A stretch of 64,000 bases of DNA from Amaurobius ferox (GCA_951213105.1 OX578137.1:57619736-57683735); one strand, 5' to 3'. Shown: positions 10,901 through 21,916, counted from the stretch's first letter. Numbers and translations are program-made. Notes: generated by a model not told the origin, from the letters alone.

Positions 10901-11865
10901 TTAGCACTTTACAACATAGTTGAAAAGTGTTTATGACTTTGTTCATTCTGTCTGTCTGTCTGTCCGTTAGCACGATAACTGCCCTAAAAATGACTTTATC
11001 AAAATGAAATTTTAGAATGGTTTTCAGACGGTCTGTAGGGAATATAAATAAATAACATATCCCAATTAGTTTTGAATTAAACCCGGATTGAAAAAATGAA
11101 ATACATTGAATCCTATGGGACCTAATTTTTCAAACATTTTTTAAGCAAATTTAAAATTCACAAATTGCTTCGAAATTTTTAGAAAATATTCAAATTATCC
11201 CATAAAATGTATAAAAAAAATTTCAGTGAAATATATTAGGCAGTTTTTTAAATAAAAATTATTTAATATATTAAGAAAAAAAAATTCAATTAACTTCTGA
11301 CTATTTCTATATCCTCCAGAAAGAAAAAAGAGATATATTATATAATAAATGTTTTCCTAAGTGTTTAATTATTTTACGTATAAGAGAGGTTTAACATTTT
11401 AAAATAAATATAGTAAATAACAATTTTTCAAATTTTTAAATAAAATAAATTATTATAGTATTGTGATAAATGAAACGATTGGAAAAATGTTTATGAATGA
11501 AATGCTGTTTTTATATAGAAGCGATTTATATTTCGATGACGTCATTTGAATAAAGTTCATTTGTTTTCGATGAAGTTTTCAAATATAATAAATTATTATA
11601 GTATTACGATAATTTAAAAAATATTAGCGATGAATGTATCGCATTTTAGAGATGTTTAAACCAGGCAATTTATATTTCATTTAACTGAAATTCATTTTCT
11701 TCGATGAAGTTTTCGAATATAATAAATTAATATAGTATTGCGATAATTTTTAAAATATTACCGAGGAATGTATAGCATTTTAGAGATGTTTATATAAATT
11801 TGCATTGAAGTTGGAAAGTGTTTCATAATCAATGCTTTATGCATGATTGATCTTTCTTGTTTATT
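10901..11865 (+). mobile_element. terminal-palindrome element, copy A
   Basis: The left end holds CACTTTACAACATAGTTGAAA in palindromic form (arms CACTTTACAAC and GTTGAAAAGTG), followed by a (TCTG)n tract and GTTAGCACGATAACTG. The right end reads GTTGGAAAGTGTTTCATAAT, whose reverse complement resembles the left terminus. The interior holds about three repeats of ~150 bases containing TCGATGAAGTTTTC and ATAATAAATTA. Related copies lie at 24186-25483 (minus) and 57245-58562 (plus). There is no transposase, so it is a non-autonomous element or its decayed remnant. Confidence 0.75.
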
Positions 11866-12420
11866 TTAGACATTAAAAATTCAAAAAACTTTGAGCTCAT
11901 CGCAAATAAGAAAGAACAGTTTGGAGAGTATATTGTGAAAGAAAAACATAAAATAATGAAAATGTCTTCTTTTACTTCCAAAAAGTTAATAAAATCCGAG
12001 TGTATCTTATTTACGCTCAAATTAATTTTCCCGGAAATTTTATCCGCTCATGTTTATTCTAGCAATTTTCCCTATTAGAATTTTCCGAGATAACATTTAA
12101 ATGATCCATTGCTTTTTAAGTCCTTTAATGTCTTCTTTATGAGCGTAATAATTGATTTTCAAAAAGAAACATGATACTTGGAAGTTAAAAATAACCATTG
12201 CGAAGATTTAAGGGGCAATTATTCCGACCATAAGGAGGTAAAAGAAATAGTAAAGGGAACACGGCGCAACTTGTATTGATGAAACTTTATACGAACAATT
12301 AAAATAGTTAAATATTTTTTATAAAATTTAATGAACACGCTTTTTATACACAGGGTTAATAGGAAGTCCTTTTGAACCCTAAATAACATTGCAAAAGAAA
12401 AATCAACGTTAGATCTATTT
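11866..12420. other. no feature recognised
   Basis: AT-rich sequence. The overlapping short frames on both strands near 11829-12078 and 12219-12434 have no domain evidence and are treated as chance. Confidence 0.35.
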
Positions 12421-12421
12421 A

Positions 12422-13270
12422 CACTCATGTCCAAAAATTAAGCATAGTTACTGTTTATGTGGAAATTTCAGGAAATCTACATCGGAATGGAAGGAAAAGC
12501 GGTATGCGGGTGTTATAGGGTTATAGAAGAAAAAAACAATGCAAAACAAGGATAATAACGACTTTTATTATCCAAAGAAAAGGGTTGAAAGAAAAAGGGT
12601 CACAATACGAGTGTCAACCTCAGTGAAACATAATGATTAAAACAATGTGTTACTGCAGTTTAATACAGTATGTAGGAACCTAGGGTAGCCACGTATGCTG
12701 CACAACGATTTTCCATACTTTCGATGAGGATTTGGATGAGTTGTGTGCTCAAAGATTTCCAAGCCTCACAAAGAGCAGTTTTCAATCCCGGAACGGAGCT
12801 TGGTGGATAGCGGAGGACTACAAGATGTCTCCCGAGGATATCCCACACATGCTCTATTGGATTCAGATCAGGGGAGTTTGCAGGCCACTGCATGTTCTGG
12901 ATATCTTCAGTTTGAAAGAAGTCGTCGGCCAAGGCCTCACGGTGAGGAATCGCGTTATCATCCATTAATATAAAATCAGGACCAATAGCACCTCGAAATA
13001 ATCGAACGGTAGGTTCAAGGACTTCGTCTCTGTATCTTTGACCGGTAACCGACCCCGTGTCAAGGATGTGGAGGTCTGTGCGGCCATCCATCATGATGCC
13101 TGCCCAGACCATGACTTCCCAAAACGGAAAACGATGTCCTTCCGTGTTTTTCCCTGGGTGAAAAAGCGGTTTGAAAAAGCAAATAGAATATCGACACCAA
13201 TGGAAATAAGATGTCAATTTTCGAAAACTAACAAGAGCAATACGGAAAATACATCATACCGTGAGTTGAT
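12422..13270 (-). mobile_element. Tc1-like element, 5'-truncated
   Basis: The terminal sequence CACTCATGTCCAAAAATTAA at 12422, preceded by TA, matches the usual look of a Tc1-type TIR at the transposase C-terminal side. The matching TIR at the other end is missing. The element stops near a SINE at 13284, where the DNA-binding half of the transposase should lie. The remaining coding part is described separately. Confidence 0.7.
12660..13217 (-). pseudogene. Tc1-like transposase, C-terminal two thirds
   Basis: An open minus-strand frame encodes the catalytic half of a Tc1/mariner DDE transposase, which cuts and rejoins the element ends in the nucleus. Visible are GGVMVWAGI-like FWEVMVWAGIMM, TGQRYRDEVLEP, the second catalytic Asp in LMDDNAIPH and the catalytic Glu in SPDLNPIEHVWD. 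Thirty-four residues lie between that Asp and Glu, so this is the DD34E type. The N-terminal HTH domains and first catalytic Asp are absent, so no active enzyme can be made. The first ~25 residues of the frame diverge from the family and are probably not native. Confidence 0.85.
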
Positions 13271-13283
13271 TGATAAGCCCGAA

Positions 13284-13475
13284 ACACAGGGACCGTACCC
13301 TCCTTTCCCTACCATCAACCTCTCGGTAAGACTTAAGGATCCACATATTTAACCCGTCCCCTTGTTTACGCGTACTACGCGTGAACACTAGGACAGTTTG
13401 GACAAATCCAGAAATCGAACTCGAGTCTTCTGAATGCAATTCCCGCTCGCTAACCATTGGACTGCCCCAATCTTT
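13284..13475 (-). mobile_element. tRNA-headed SINE, lacking its 3' tail
   Basis: On the minus strand the head shows an A-box-like GCAGTCCAATGGTTAGCG (13447-13468) and a B-box-like GAGTTCGATTTC (13411-13424). The body follows, with ACCGAGAGGTTGATGG and GGAGGGTACGGTCCCTGTG, and ends at about 13284. The tail ending in GGTCTGGGTCTCAACAACAA in other copies is missing, which points to deletion after insertion. It lies next to the broken end of the Tc1 element. Confidence 0.8.
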
Positions 13476-13489
13476 TGCAAAATGGTTGG

Positions 13490-14085
13490 CAAAACTCGTC
13501 GGAATCTGAAACAGACAGCATATGCTCAAATGTATCAACTAAATACTTCTTTTACACGTAATTTCTGACGATAAAAAGGATAAAACCCATCCCATAACTT
13601 TAGGACAAACCATTCTCGGGATTTTTTGCATTTTTACTACGTCGCCTTTGAAAATACGTCCAGTTACCAAATAAAAACAAATATTGAATCTTCAGTCTAA
13701 TTTCAAACTATCCATTGTATTTTGTGAAATGAAATTCAATTTAATGAATTATGGAGGACAGAAAGAGAAAATGAATGAGTTTGTAGTGATAAAAGTTTTG
13801 TGCTACCCACATCAGATATTTTTAAGTTCCCAGCATGTCTTTCACTGCGATGAATGGGGTGCATTTAACTGTTCTGTATTAGTTTATGTTTTAATGAAAA
13901 ATTTTAAATCCTTAAGAGGTTTTACTTTTTTTCATATTGGCAGTAATTAACGACAGAAAATTGGATGTGTTTGGCTAATGTGTGTTAATATATACTTTAA
14001 TATTATTTACATGGATGATATAGTCCCGATTATTCGTTTAGTCATTTGCTAAACAATCATCATTGTAACTGGAACCAAATTTACC
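13490..14085. other. no feature recognised
   Basis: AT-rich sequence; the 88-codon frame at 13684-13950 has no recognisable domain. Confidence 0.35.
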
Positions 14086-14515
14086 ACCCCACCCAACACC
14101 CCCCTACTGGGTTCTGGTCAAAATTGGGAGGAACTTCCTTGGCGTACAAGCAGATGCCTTACACCTTTGGGTAGCGGGCGCGGTAGCCCAGTGGTTAGCT
14201 GGCGGGAATTGCACTTGGTAAACCCGAGTTCGATTCCCGCCACTGCCAAAATTGCCTTCGTGTTCACGCGGGATACGATCACGTTAAACATGTCGGTCCG
14301 TAAGTCCTTCCGAGGGGTTGGTGGTAGGGGAAGGAGGGTACGGTCCATGTGGATGCCTCTCCCACTGGGTTCCGGTCTACATTGGGCACTTTCCGGTCTC
14401 ACACTCCGGTCTACATTGGGCATACAAATAGTCACCTGACACATTTCTGGTAGGTCGGAAGGTCTGGGTCTCAACAACAACAACACCACCTTTGGGTAGG
14501 TCACCAACAACAACA
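14086..14515 (+). mobile_element. older SINE copy (split by a younger SINE)
   Basis: The left part, 14103-14174, matches the SINE body's distal end: CTACTGGGTTCTGGTCAAAA and CCTTACACCTTTGGGTAG. The right part, from 14500, carries the tail-like GTCACCAACAACAACACC. Between them sits a second, complete SINE flanked by a 12-base duplication of ACCTTTGGGTAG. The older copy therefore served as the target. Confidence 0.7.
14175..14487 (+). mobile_element. tRNA-headed SINE with target-site duplication
   Basis: The head begins GGGCGCGGTAGCCCAGTGG, with an A-box-like TAGCCCAGTGGTTAGCTGG at 14184 and a B-box-like GAGTTCGATTCCC at 14226, spaced as in tRNA genes and typical of an internal RNA polymerase III promoter. 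The body contains CGATCACGTTAAACATG, a GGAGGGTACGGTCC tract and CACTGGGTTCCGGTCTA, with a partial internal duplication of CCGGTCTACATTGGGCA. The tail is GGTCTGGGTCTC then CAACAACAACAACA. A perfect 12-base duplication (14163-14174 and 14488-14499) flanks it. Mobilisation would need reverse transcriptase from a LINE. Confidence 0.88.
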
Positions 14516-14519
14516 CCTT

Positions 14520-14905
14520 TGAGCTGGACAAAGCATTTCACATATAAAAGGCATATTATTTTTTTCCGAATCGTACCGAAATATAATCAGCACCAGGAAA
14601 TCCACGAATGACTTATCTAACTAATGTTGTAAAATTTGGAAATTAGTTTTCTAGCTAGAGTGGACACACAGACACACATACACACACACCCATACGTACA
14701 TACTCACACACCCATACATACATACACACACACCCATACATACATACACACACACACATGCGTCACACTAAAAATAGTTTTTCAGGTTCTAAAATGCTGA
14801 AAACGCGTAAATTCGTCGAAAACACGAGTTACAATTTTCAGCACGATTCCACTACTTCCCTGTTGCATTTCAATATATTGTAGGAAAAGTAAAAATTAAG
14901 AATGT
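14520..14905 (+). mobile_element. variant TTTCCTTATA-family 3' fragment
   Basis: A CA-rich block (14660-14760) is followed by CGTCACACTAAAAATAG, a GTCGAAAACACGAGTTACAA stretch and a hairpin-like terminus ending AGGAAAAGTAAAAATT. The same order is seen at 52560-52717. It is a diverged subfamily of the elements at 18759 and 55290. Confidence 0.55.
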
Positions 14906-15840
14906 TTACATTTTTGCATGAATAAAAGGCATGTAAAAAATACATTGTTTTAAATTTCTATATCGATTTTAATAAAAATAAACCTATATAATGTAAAATA
15001 TAATACAACACACTCTTTTTTTTAATTCCTTAACGAATTAGAGAAATAATAACTTATACATAAAATTTTGAAATTGTATTTCGATTTTCAACAAAAAAAT
15101 CTTTATTCAAATTTGCATTCCTTCCGCGATAGCCAACAAAAAGGGCAGTAATCACCGTAATTTGAATAATTGAGATCATTAGCGGGTAGAATGGGAAAAC
15201 AAAAAATGAGTAAAATTTACTTTTATGGGGGGGGGGGGGGGGCAGTAAAAGAAGCCGTTACAACCCGGAACGTTACACTTTGAAATAACATTTACTATAA
15301 TTTGATAATGAGAGAATAGTTTTAAATATTCTTCAAAGAAGTTGTCTTAAAAAGCAATAAATAAAAAAAACTATATGTTTATTTTATTATTTTATTATTC
15401 TCTTTACTTCCTTGAAAAGCGTAATTTGATATTTATGCAAATCACATTCGTTCTGGTGGTACAGCGCAGCATAAAGCAAGAGCTTCTCAGGTGGTGCCTT
15501 GGAATTCGCAAAGGATTTATTTTAATTTTTTTTCTGCTCCGTACGTCAGTCAGAACTAAAAGTAGTTCCGAGGATCGGAGCAGACCTAAATGTCAGTGGC
15601 ATGGGCAAGGGGGACCATAACCCCCAAGAACCCATTGAAACCTATTAGAGTTGATAGAAATGGTATTTAGAGAAATGAGAAATAATGTATTTGGTTACCA
15701 TCTTCACCGTTCCTAGTGAATTGTTTTCTAGCTACGCTACTGCTAAACTTGAGCTTGGGAACGCCTATTACTATCCACAACACCTACTACGTCATTCAGA
15801 ACCACCCAAATTGAGTCTCCCAATTGGGATGGTAAATATA
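14906..15840. other. no gene recognised; poly-G run
   Basis: AT-rich sequence with a run of 16 G at 15227-15242. Two short plus-strand frames (15375-15620 and 15685-16014) show no domain. Confidence 0.35.
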
Positions 15841-16120
15841 CAGGCTGACGCAGCCGCCATTTTGACTCCAACCGATCCAATCAGTTATCGCCTGGTTATG
15901 CTATTTCAATGTCGTGAGCATGTTACATGGCTACGCAAATTAGCTGTACGCAAATTAGCTGTAAAATTGATGTATCTATGTTCAAACAATTGTACCAACC
16001 ATTCAAGAAAATAGTGTAGAATGTTTTTAATTCCCTGAGGTCCAGAGAAAAAAATGAAAAAGTAATCTTCTTTTTGTTAGGTACTGCCATCGCTTCAAAT
16101 GGGAGTCAAGATGGCCGCTG
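15841..16120. repeat. inverted repeat enclosing ~225 bp
   Basis: CTGACGCAGCCGCCATTTTG plus ACTCC at 15843-15866 pairs with GGAGTCAAGATGGCCGCTG at 16093-16111 and following bases, with few mismatches and a three-base gap. Between them is a direct repeat of ACGCAAATTAGCTGT. These could be ends of a small non-autonomous element; no target duplication was confirmed. Confidence 0.45.
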
Positions 16121-16965
16121 TTGCGGCAGCCTACATATAGAAGCCTTAACCCAAATCCATTACGGTTTCTTATTAGTTAGTATCTAATTACGTTATATGC
16201 ACTTTGGGTTTAAGGCTGAAATCCCCGCGCATTCTGCGCAAATAACAGAAACACCCTCAAAAGTTTACGAATGAAGAAGATGGAGGTGCGTTGTTTTGTT
16301 GTAACTAATACCACTTGTCTCGTATTCTTAGAATAGCCAATCAGGACCAAAAGGTTATGGTAAATGGCGGAGATGGTAAGGCATCTTCTGTTTATTCGAG
16401 AACATAGGTATTTGGGGATGGTAAGACGGGACAGAATACTGCTCATCTCGTTGCTCCTGTCACATATTTCGAATGGGAGAAGGTTTGTGACTGTTGTTTT
16501 GTGACGATTGTGCAAAGCAGCTATGTGAAAGTTTGTTGGACATTTTTTTACTCATCATAATTGATGTGTGGGTGTTTGTCTGTCTATCTGTTTCAATTTA
16601 TTTGATGGAATGTTTAAAATAATCTCCTACGTCCTGGAGAGCTGAAAGTTGGTACACAGTTTTATTTAATAGAATATTTTAATCTATTAACATTTAGCAA
16701 ATCCTCGAGAAATTGAACCAGAATATTAAGAATATTATTGCGAAATGTCCCGCACAAATCCCATGGTTGTAAGACATTTATTTAAAAAAGAATCCGATAT
16801 TCAGTTTCTCTTCTATATATATAGAAAAGAGAAAAATTTTAACACATGATACTGCTCATGGACAGTTATGAATAAACGTTTTCACCCAAAGACGAAGTTA
16901 CATATTTACTTGTTAATTTCTCTGTTTTTTAAGTATTTTTTAATTATGCAATTTATATAGATAAT
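16121..16965. other. no feature recognised
   Basis: A moderately GC-rich part (16200-16520) holds a 101-codon minus-strand frame with no recognisable domain; the rest is AT-rich. Confidence 0.3.
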
Positions 16966-16969
16966 AGAA

Positions 16970-17130
16970 TTCAGTTTATTTATTTCGAATCAGGCCGCAA
17001 AAGGCGTTAAAATGCTTACAATCACATCATCAGACGAGCATGCAGTCGGTGCAAGCGAGAAGCGAATACTGGCTTATAGCGCCGATGTTGATGCACAGAT
17101 TTCACAAATATAATATTTAAATTTTTTACG
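16970..17130 (-). mobile_element. possible non-LTR retrotransposon 3' end
   Basis: On the minus strand the sequence reads AACGCCTTTTGCGGCCTGAT, then CGAAATAAATAAACTGAAT. A non-coding GC-richer block ending in an AATAAATAAA tract is typical of LINE 3' ends. No coding remnant is adjacent, so the assignment is tentative. Confidence 0.35.
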
Positions 17131-18395
17131 CTTTTCTACCAGAATTCTTTACACTACATCTTAAAGTGTATATTAAATCAGAAAAGAAATTACATATTGA
17201 ATTCTGTATTGACATCCGCAGATACTTTTACTTTTGTGTCCAGTCAACAACTCAACAGAACAATAACGAGCTAATACCCTCTGTGGAAAGTTTAAAAAAA
17301 TCCTGTAATCCTTGAAGTTCTTGGCCAATCTACAAAATTCGAGATATTCAAAATTCTCACCCAAAGTCACCAAGTTGGCAATATTTAGTAAAATACGTCG
17401 CCAAGGTCATATAATTATCGCGAATGTCAATGGACCCAGACCTTCAAATTATAACACTGTTTGTAGAAATAAATTATAATGTTGCCCCTAGTTTGAACGC
17501 TTTTTCTGTGTTAAACGTGCTGCCTTGTTCATTGGGCTGCACTTTTACCAAATAAAAAATTCTTATTACAGGACCCAAGGGTGAGCTAACAACGAAACTA
17601 ATGGCTTAGTATTCTATATAAATATGACTCATATTCACTTCATATGACGAGAAGCTTACTACAAACTCCTGAACACATTTTAGGCTGCTTGTATATTAGT
17701 GTGTGCGAATGTGTGCTTATGTGTGAGGAGTACATATGATAACTCTAGAAGAAATTCCCGTATCCTTATGAAAATTCAGATATAAATACATTATGTAGAA
17801 AGCTATAACTGAATTGCAGAGTTTCACATCGTATAGGGCACAGCATAGAATATACTTTCATCATCAGTCACGGCGAAAATATCAGCAGAAAGAGTTTACT
17901 AGAGACTTACATCTGAATCTGTGTATATGACATTTTTTTCAGGGGCATTTTTATAAAATTTCAACTTTCCCTTCGAACTATATCACACTCCGCCTAATCA
18001 TTGGCTCGTAGTACAACGTCACTTCTTGCACACGCTGATTTGCTGAGAGACGGTTTGTCTTAATTTCTCTTCTCCAATCTCTGAATCTCAACATTTTTCT
18101 GGATGCAAATGATACGCGTTTAATAAAATTTGGAACTATCGTCAAATCAGTAGACACGTGGTCTCCTATTGTTGGATAACTTTGTATATATTTGTCTGGT
18201 ATCCCAGTAGCAGTCGCAGTATAATACGCACTTATTTCTAAAAACTGACCTTTGGTTTATACTTTGCATCTCAATGCATCAAACTAAAATTTCGCCATCA
18301 CAATAGTTAATGCAAGAAACTAATTGTTAAAGGGGTTCTTTACTGTTAAAATCGTGACTAAATAATTTTTTTTTAATTTTGTCTTTTTTATTCGA
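17131..18395. other. no feature recognised
   Basis: Mostly AT-rich sequence without a supportable gene, RNA or element boundary. Confidence 0.35.
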
Positions 18396-18396
18396 T

Positions 18397-18613
18397 CCAG
18401 ACAGTCCAATCTACCCGAAGGTGTAAGGTGTCTGTTCGGACGGTCGGGAAGTACCACCCAATTTAGACCGGAACCCAGTGGGGGCGGCATCTACACTTCC
18501 CTTATCACCAACATCTCGGAAGGACTTACAGTCCCGCACATTTAACGTGAGCACGGGTGACGATATTTAACGTGTACTCCGTATGAACACGGGGCTAGTT
18601 TGGACAGAGCCGG
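18397..18613 (-). mobile_element. SINE copy, diverged
   Basis: In plus orientation the order is CCAGACAGTCCAATCTACCC, GGTGTAAGGTGTCTG, CGGTCGGGAAGTACCACCC, AATTTAGACCGGAACCCAG, a CTCGGAAGGACTTAC block and TATGAACACGGGG. This is the body and tail of the SINE seen at 40380 and 47244. The head is lost or unrecognisable, and the segment near GAGCACGGGTGACG is an internal insertion or duplication. Confidence 0.8.
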
Positions 18614-18758
18614 TTTTATGTAGTTATAAAGTTTGATCATTTCTGAATATTTTGGTGCCACTGGCATTGCTGAATATTAATTATTTCCGAAGATATATAT
18701 ATGTTTGAACTTTAGCGCATTATATTTCAAAAATCGTTTAACGAATTCTTATAAAACA

Positions 18759-19806
18759 AATCTGATGTGAGCAGTATATGACTTTCCTTATATAATTCAA
18801 TGGATTTACTAGTTTTACAATAAAAATAATGTATAAGATCCACGGCGCTGTGCTTTTATCGTTGAATTGTACATTAGACGATTTTCAGGATGACAACATG
18901 TAAAACTATTTCAAAATACTCAATTAAATTATACTTCGCACAACTCTAAACAATCATCAATATTGATAGCATCCTCAATAAACAATATAGTCTATATATT
19001 AAAATACTTTAATAATTACTTCATTATCTAGTCGTCATTTTCATTGATTTAGCGTCATTTTTATCAATTTGGCGACAGTTTCGTTTATTTGGCAACATTT
19101 AAAAAAGTCGTCAAGTTGGGGATATTCCGCCAAAATATTGTCAAGTGTTATGGATGGAGACATAAGTTGTTCTTGTAGCAGATAACTGACTATTGGCAAC
19201 CAAATGCAAAAATATTACCTAAAGTAAATTTTTTATGACTGGAACGAGCTAGATCCACGAGAATGATGTCACCCAATTTATCGCATGATATTACTTATGA
19301 AAAGTGAACATATTTCAACAATAGATAACATTTTTTTAATTTTATATGACTTTTTGATAATTTTTTTGAAAAATGTACAAAATATCGAGAACGGTTCATG
19401 CTAGAGTTCTAAAATTAATTTAAATCGTTTTCTAATAAAAAATTACATAAGAAATTACTATTTTCGTAACTTTATTAAAGGTTTTGATTTTTTGAAGATT
19501 TTTTCAAAATTTCACTCGAAATTTTTAGGGGGGTTCTGAACATGCGATTACGTATAAAACAATAGGCTTCCAGTATTCATGGATTGTAATTTTTGTACCA
19601 AATTTCATTCGAATCGCTCGGTTTCATTCGTTCGTGAGATATCGTCTTCCACAGACTCACTGACACATACACACCCAGACGTCACCTCAAAAATTTTCGA
19701 CTCGTGATCAGGGATTCTTGAAACGACCCGTCGAAAACTCGAATTCGAATTTTCGACCCCGTCACAATACTTTTCTTATACATTATATGTATATAAGGAA
19801 AGTAAA
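18759..19806 (+). mobile_element. TTTCCTTATA-family element, near full-length
   Basis: The start reads AAATCTGATGTGAGCAG, then ATGACTTTCCTTATATAATT. The middle has several ~25-base repeats of the type CATTTTTATCAATTTGGCGA. A CTAGATCCACGAGAATGATG block, a TCGAGAACGGTTCATGCTAG block, a CA-rich tract and TCGAAAACTCGAATTCGAAT follow. The 3' end is a hairpin: CTTTTCTTATACATTATA against TGTATATAAGGAAAG, followed by TAAAAA. It has no coding capacity and is used here as the reference copy. Confidence 0.8.
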
Positions 19807-21200
19807 AATGTATGCTTAGTAGTAACATACTTCTCCAATAATTATACTGGATTTAGATGTGTAACTTATAAAATAAAATGTTAGAAACCAAAATGTTGTT
19901 AAAAATCCTAAAATTAAAATAAAAAAAAATGCATGAACTTGCCCCAACTAAAATTAAATACAAACAATGATACTATAGAAATATATTATGGATGCTATCA
20001 TTAATAAAAATCTAAACTAGTATGATAATATCTACAAAATCGTAAGATATCATGCACGCAACAAAATATTGTGATTTTATCAACAAAAAACATTGAAAAA
20101 TTGTAATTATTTTTAAGTAATATTCCTTAATCCTTAATATTTTGTTAATATTTATGTTAAAGAAAATATTATATTTATCTATCTTTAAAATTTCCCATTG
20201 CTTCAAAATACATTTTATTTGCAAAAAGTTTAAACTCATTTTTATTTTGTTGATATTTTTGTATTTTAAATGTAAATTTCCCCTTAATCAAATCCGATTA
20301 ATTTGTCACATTTTTTAGCCTGACTGACCTTTGTATACTGATATTCCTAGAAACTAGAAAGAATAAAGAAAATTTTAAAAAGACAAGCCTTTATTTTCTT
20401 TTGACCCTCTTTAATTTTATAACTCTAATATTATTGTATAAGTACCTAATTAGTAAATGCATCTTAAAAATATCTTCAACGGAATAACAAAACAAGAATA
20501 ATAAACCAGATAATGACTAAGACACTAGAAAAATAGAAAACTAAAGAATGCTTTATTCAAAAAATATATTGAACAAATAAACACAAATACACATTTTTTT
20601 TCAAACAATTATATTGAAAAATATGGGAACAAAAAAATCTGTGTATATCAATTTTATTTACAAACTGCACTTTATGAAATGCTTATCCTCTTATAATATA
20701 TTTTATATTTTTTGTATATTTTCCTGTCTGCTCCCATTCAAATTAAGTTGCTCTTTTCTTTCTCTTCAATGTGCCGTTTAATATAATAATCATTGATTTC
20801 ATAAAAAGAGGAATTGGATACCTTTGAATTAGAAAAGTACTACATCGTTAAACCATCTAATAGCCAATTATTTTTCCTTAATAAAAACAGAGAAATAAAG
20901 AAATTTTAATTAATTCACAACAAAAGGAACTGTTGATAAAACTTTTATACAAACATTTTAGGATAAATTAAATGTTTTAATTAAAATTTAATGAAGTTTT
21001 CTTTAAATGCATATTCTTTGCACATTTTTTTGCATATTTTTTTAATAATGCCGAGTATAACGTGCAAATTAAAGGTAAAAACATATTTATAAGAGCAATG
21101 AAAACATTGTTAGAATGATTAGAATATTTGCACACATGTCCAAAGTATTCAATGTCACAATCACCTTCTTTTCTTTTCATGTGACACTACCCAGAGATGT
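19807..21200. other. no feature recognised; very AT-rich
   Basis: Long AT-rich stretch with no supportable gene or element boundary. Short minus-strand frames at 20012-20239 and 20977-21180 are Asn/Ile/Lys/Phe-rich and are chance products of composition. Confidence 0.4.
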
Positions 21201-21203
21201 ATA

Positions 21204-21440
21204 TATATATATATATATATTGAAAAAATTAAAAGATAAAAAATGAAGAAAAAATTGAAAAAATGAAGGATGGCTTAGCAAAAAGCTTACTTTATGGCGG
21301 TAAGGGGTTGTGACCTTACTCCCCAGTTCAACGAGCTCGTCATAAACGCCGCGGCCTTTCACTCCTGGTCGCCAGCTTTGGCTCAAGCCAACCTCCGGAG
21401 TGACAATAAAAATTATCACGAGACCTTGCACAAGGATAGA
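21204..21440 (+). repeat. hairpin-bearing repeat family, copy 1, next to (TA)n
   Basis: After a (TA)n tract comes a stem GTAAGG (21300-21305), a loop ending TTGTGA and the opposite strand CCTTAC (21314-21319), then CCCAGTTCAACGAGC and a downstream CACTCC. Two more copies occur at 21950-22020 and 63400-63475 with the same loop and a different but still paired stem. The frames at 21177-21431 (minus) and 21294-21834 (plus) cover it but encode no recognised domain. Confidence 0.55.
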
Positions 21441-21852
21441 ATCGAAACTTACTTTACTATATTCTATCTTTACTATCTTTACTATAACTATCTTTACTAT
21501 AACACATTTATTTCTGATAATTCCCTTTCTTTATATTTACATTTTATATATATATATACATAAAACTTATTGTACAAAATATATTCACCCCTCTTCACCA
21601 CATGCAATTCTTATTCCATTCCTTAACTTTTATATGGAACAGGGAAAAAGGAGTATTTTATATCAATTTAGTACCTGTTTTATTTATAATGTTTTCTTAT
21701 TAGGTTTTTTTAAAATATTCAATGGCTTGTCTTATACTAGCATGTTTGTTGGCACATTTACATTTCAGTCCATCTGCCTTTCACTACGCTATACAGAACA
21801 TTTCCTATTAATGATCTATCTCAGATATATATAATACAAGTAAAATAAAAAT

Positions 21853-21856
<4 letters not shown>

Positions 21857-21913
<57 letters not shown>
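21857..21913. repeat. (TA)n microsatellite, 57 bp
   Basis: Uninterrupted alternating T and A. Confidence 0.98.

Positions 21914-21916
<3 letters not shown>

Noticed and set aside
14175..14245. Genuine tRNA gene
   Set aside because: It has A and B boxes but no convincing acceptor stem pairing or anticodon arm, and it continues directly into a SINE body.
21400..21834. 144-codon Ile/Phe/Tyr-rich frame
   Set aside because: It overlaps (TA)n and AT-rich sequence and shows compositional bias only, with no domain.
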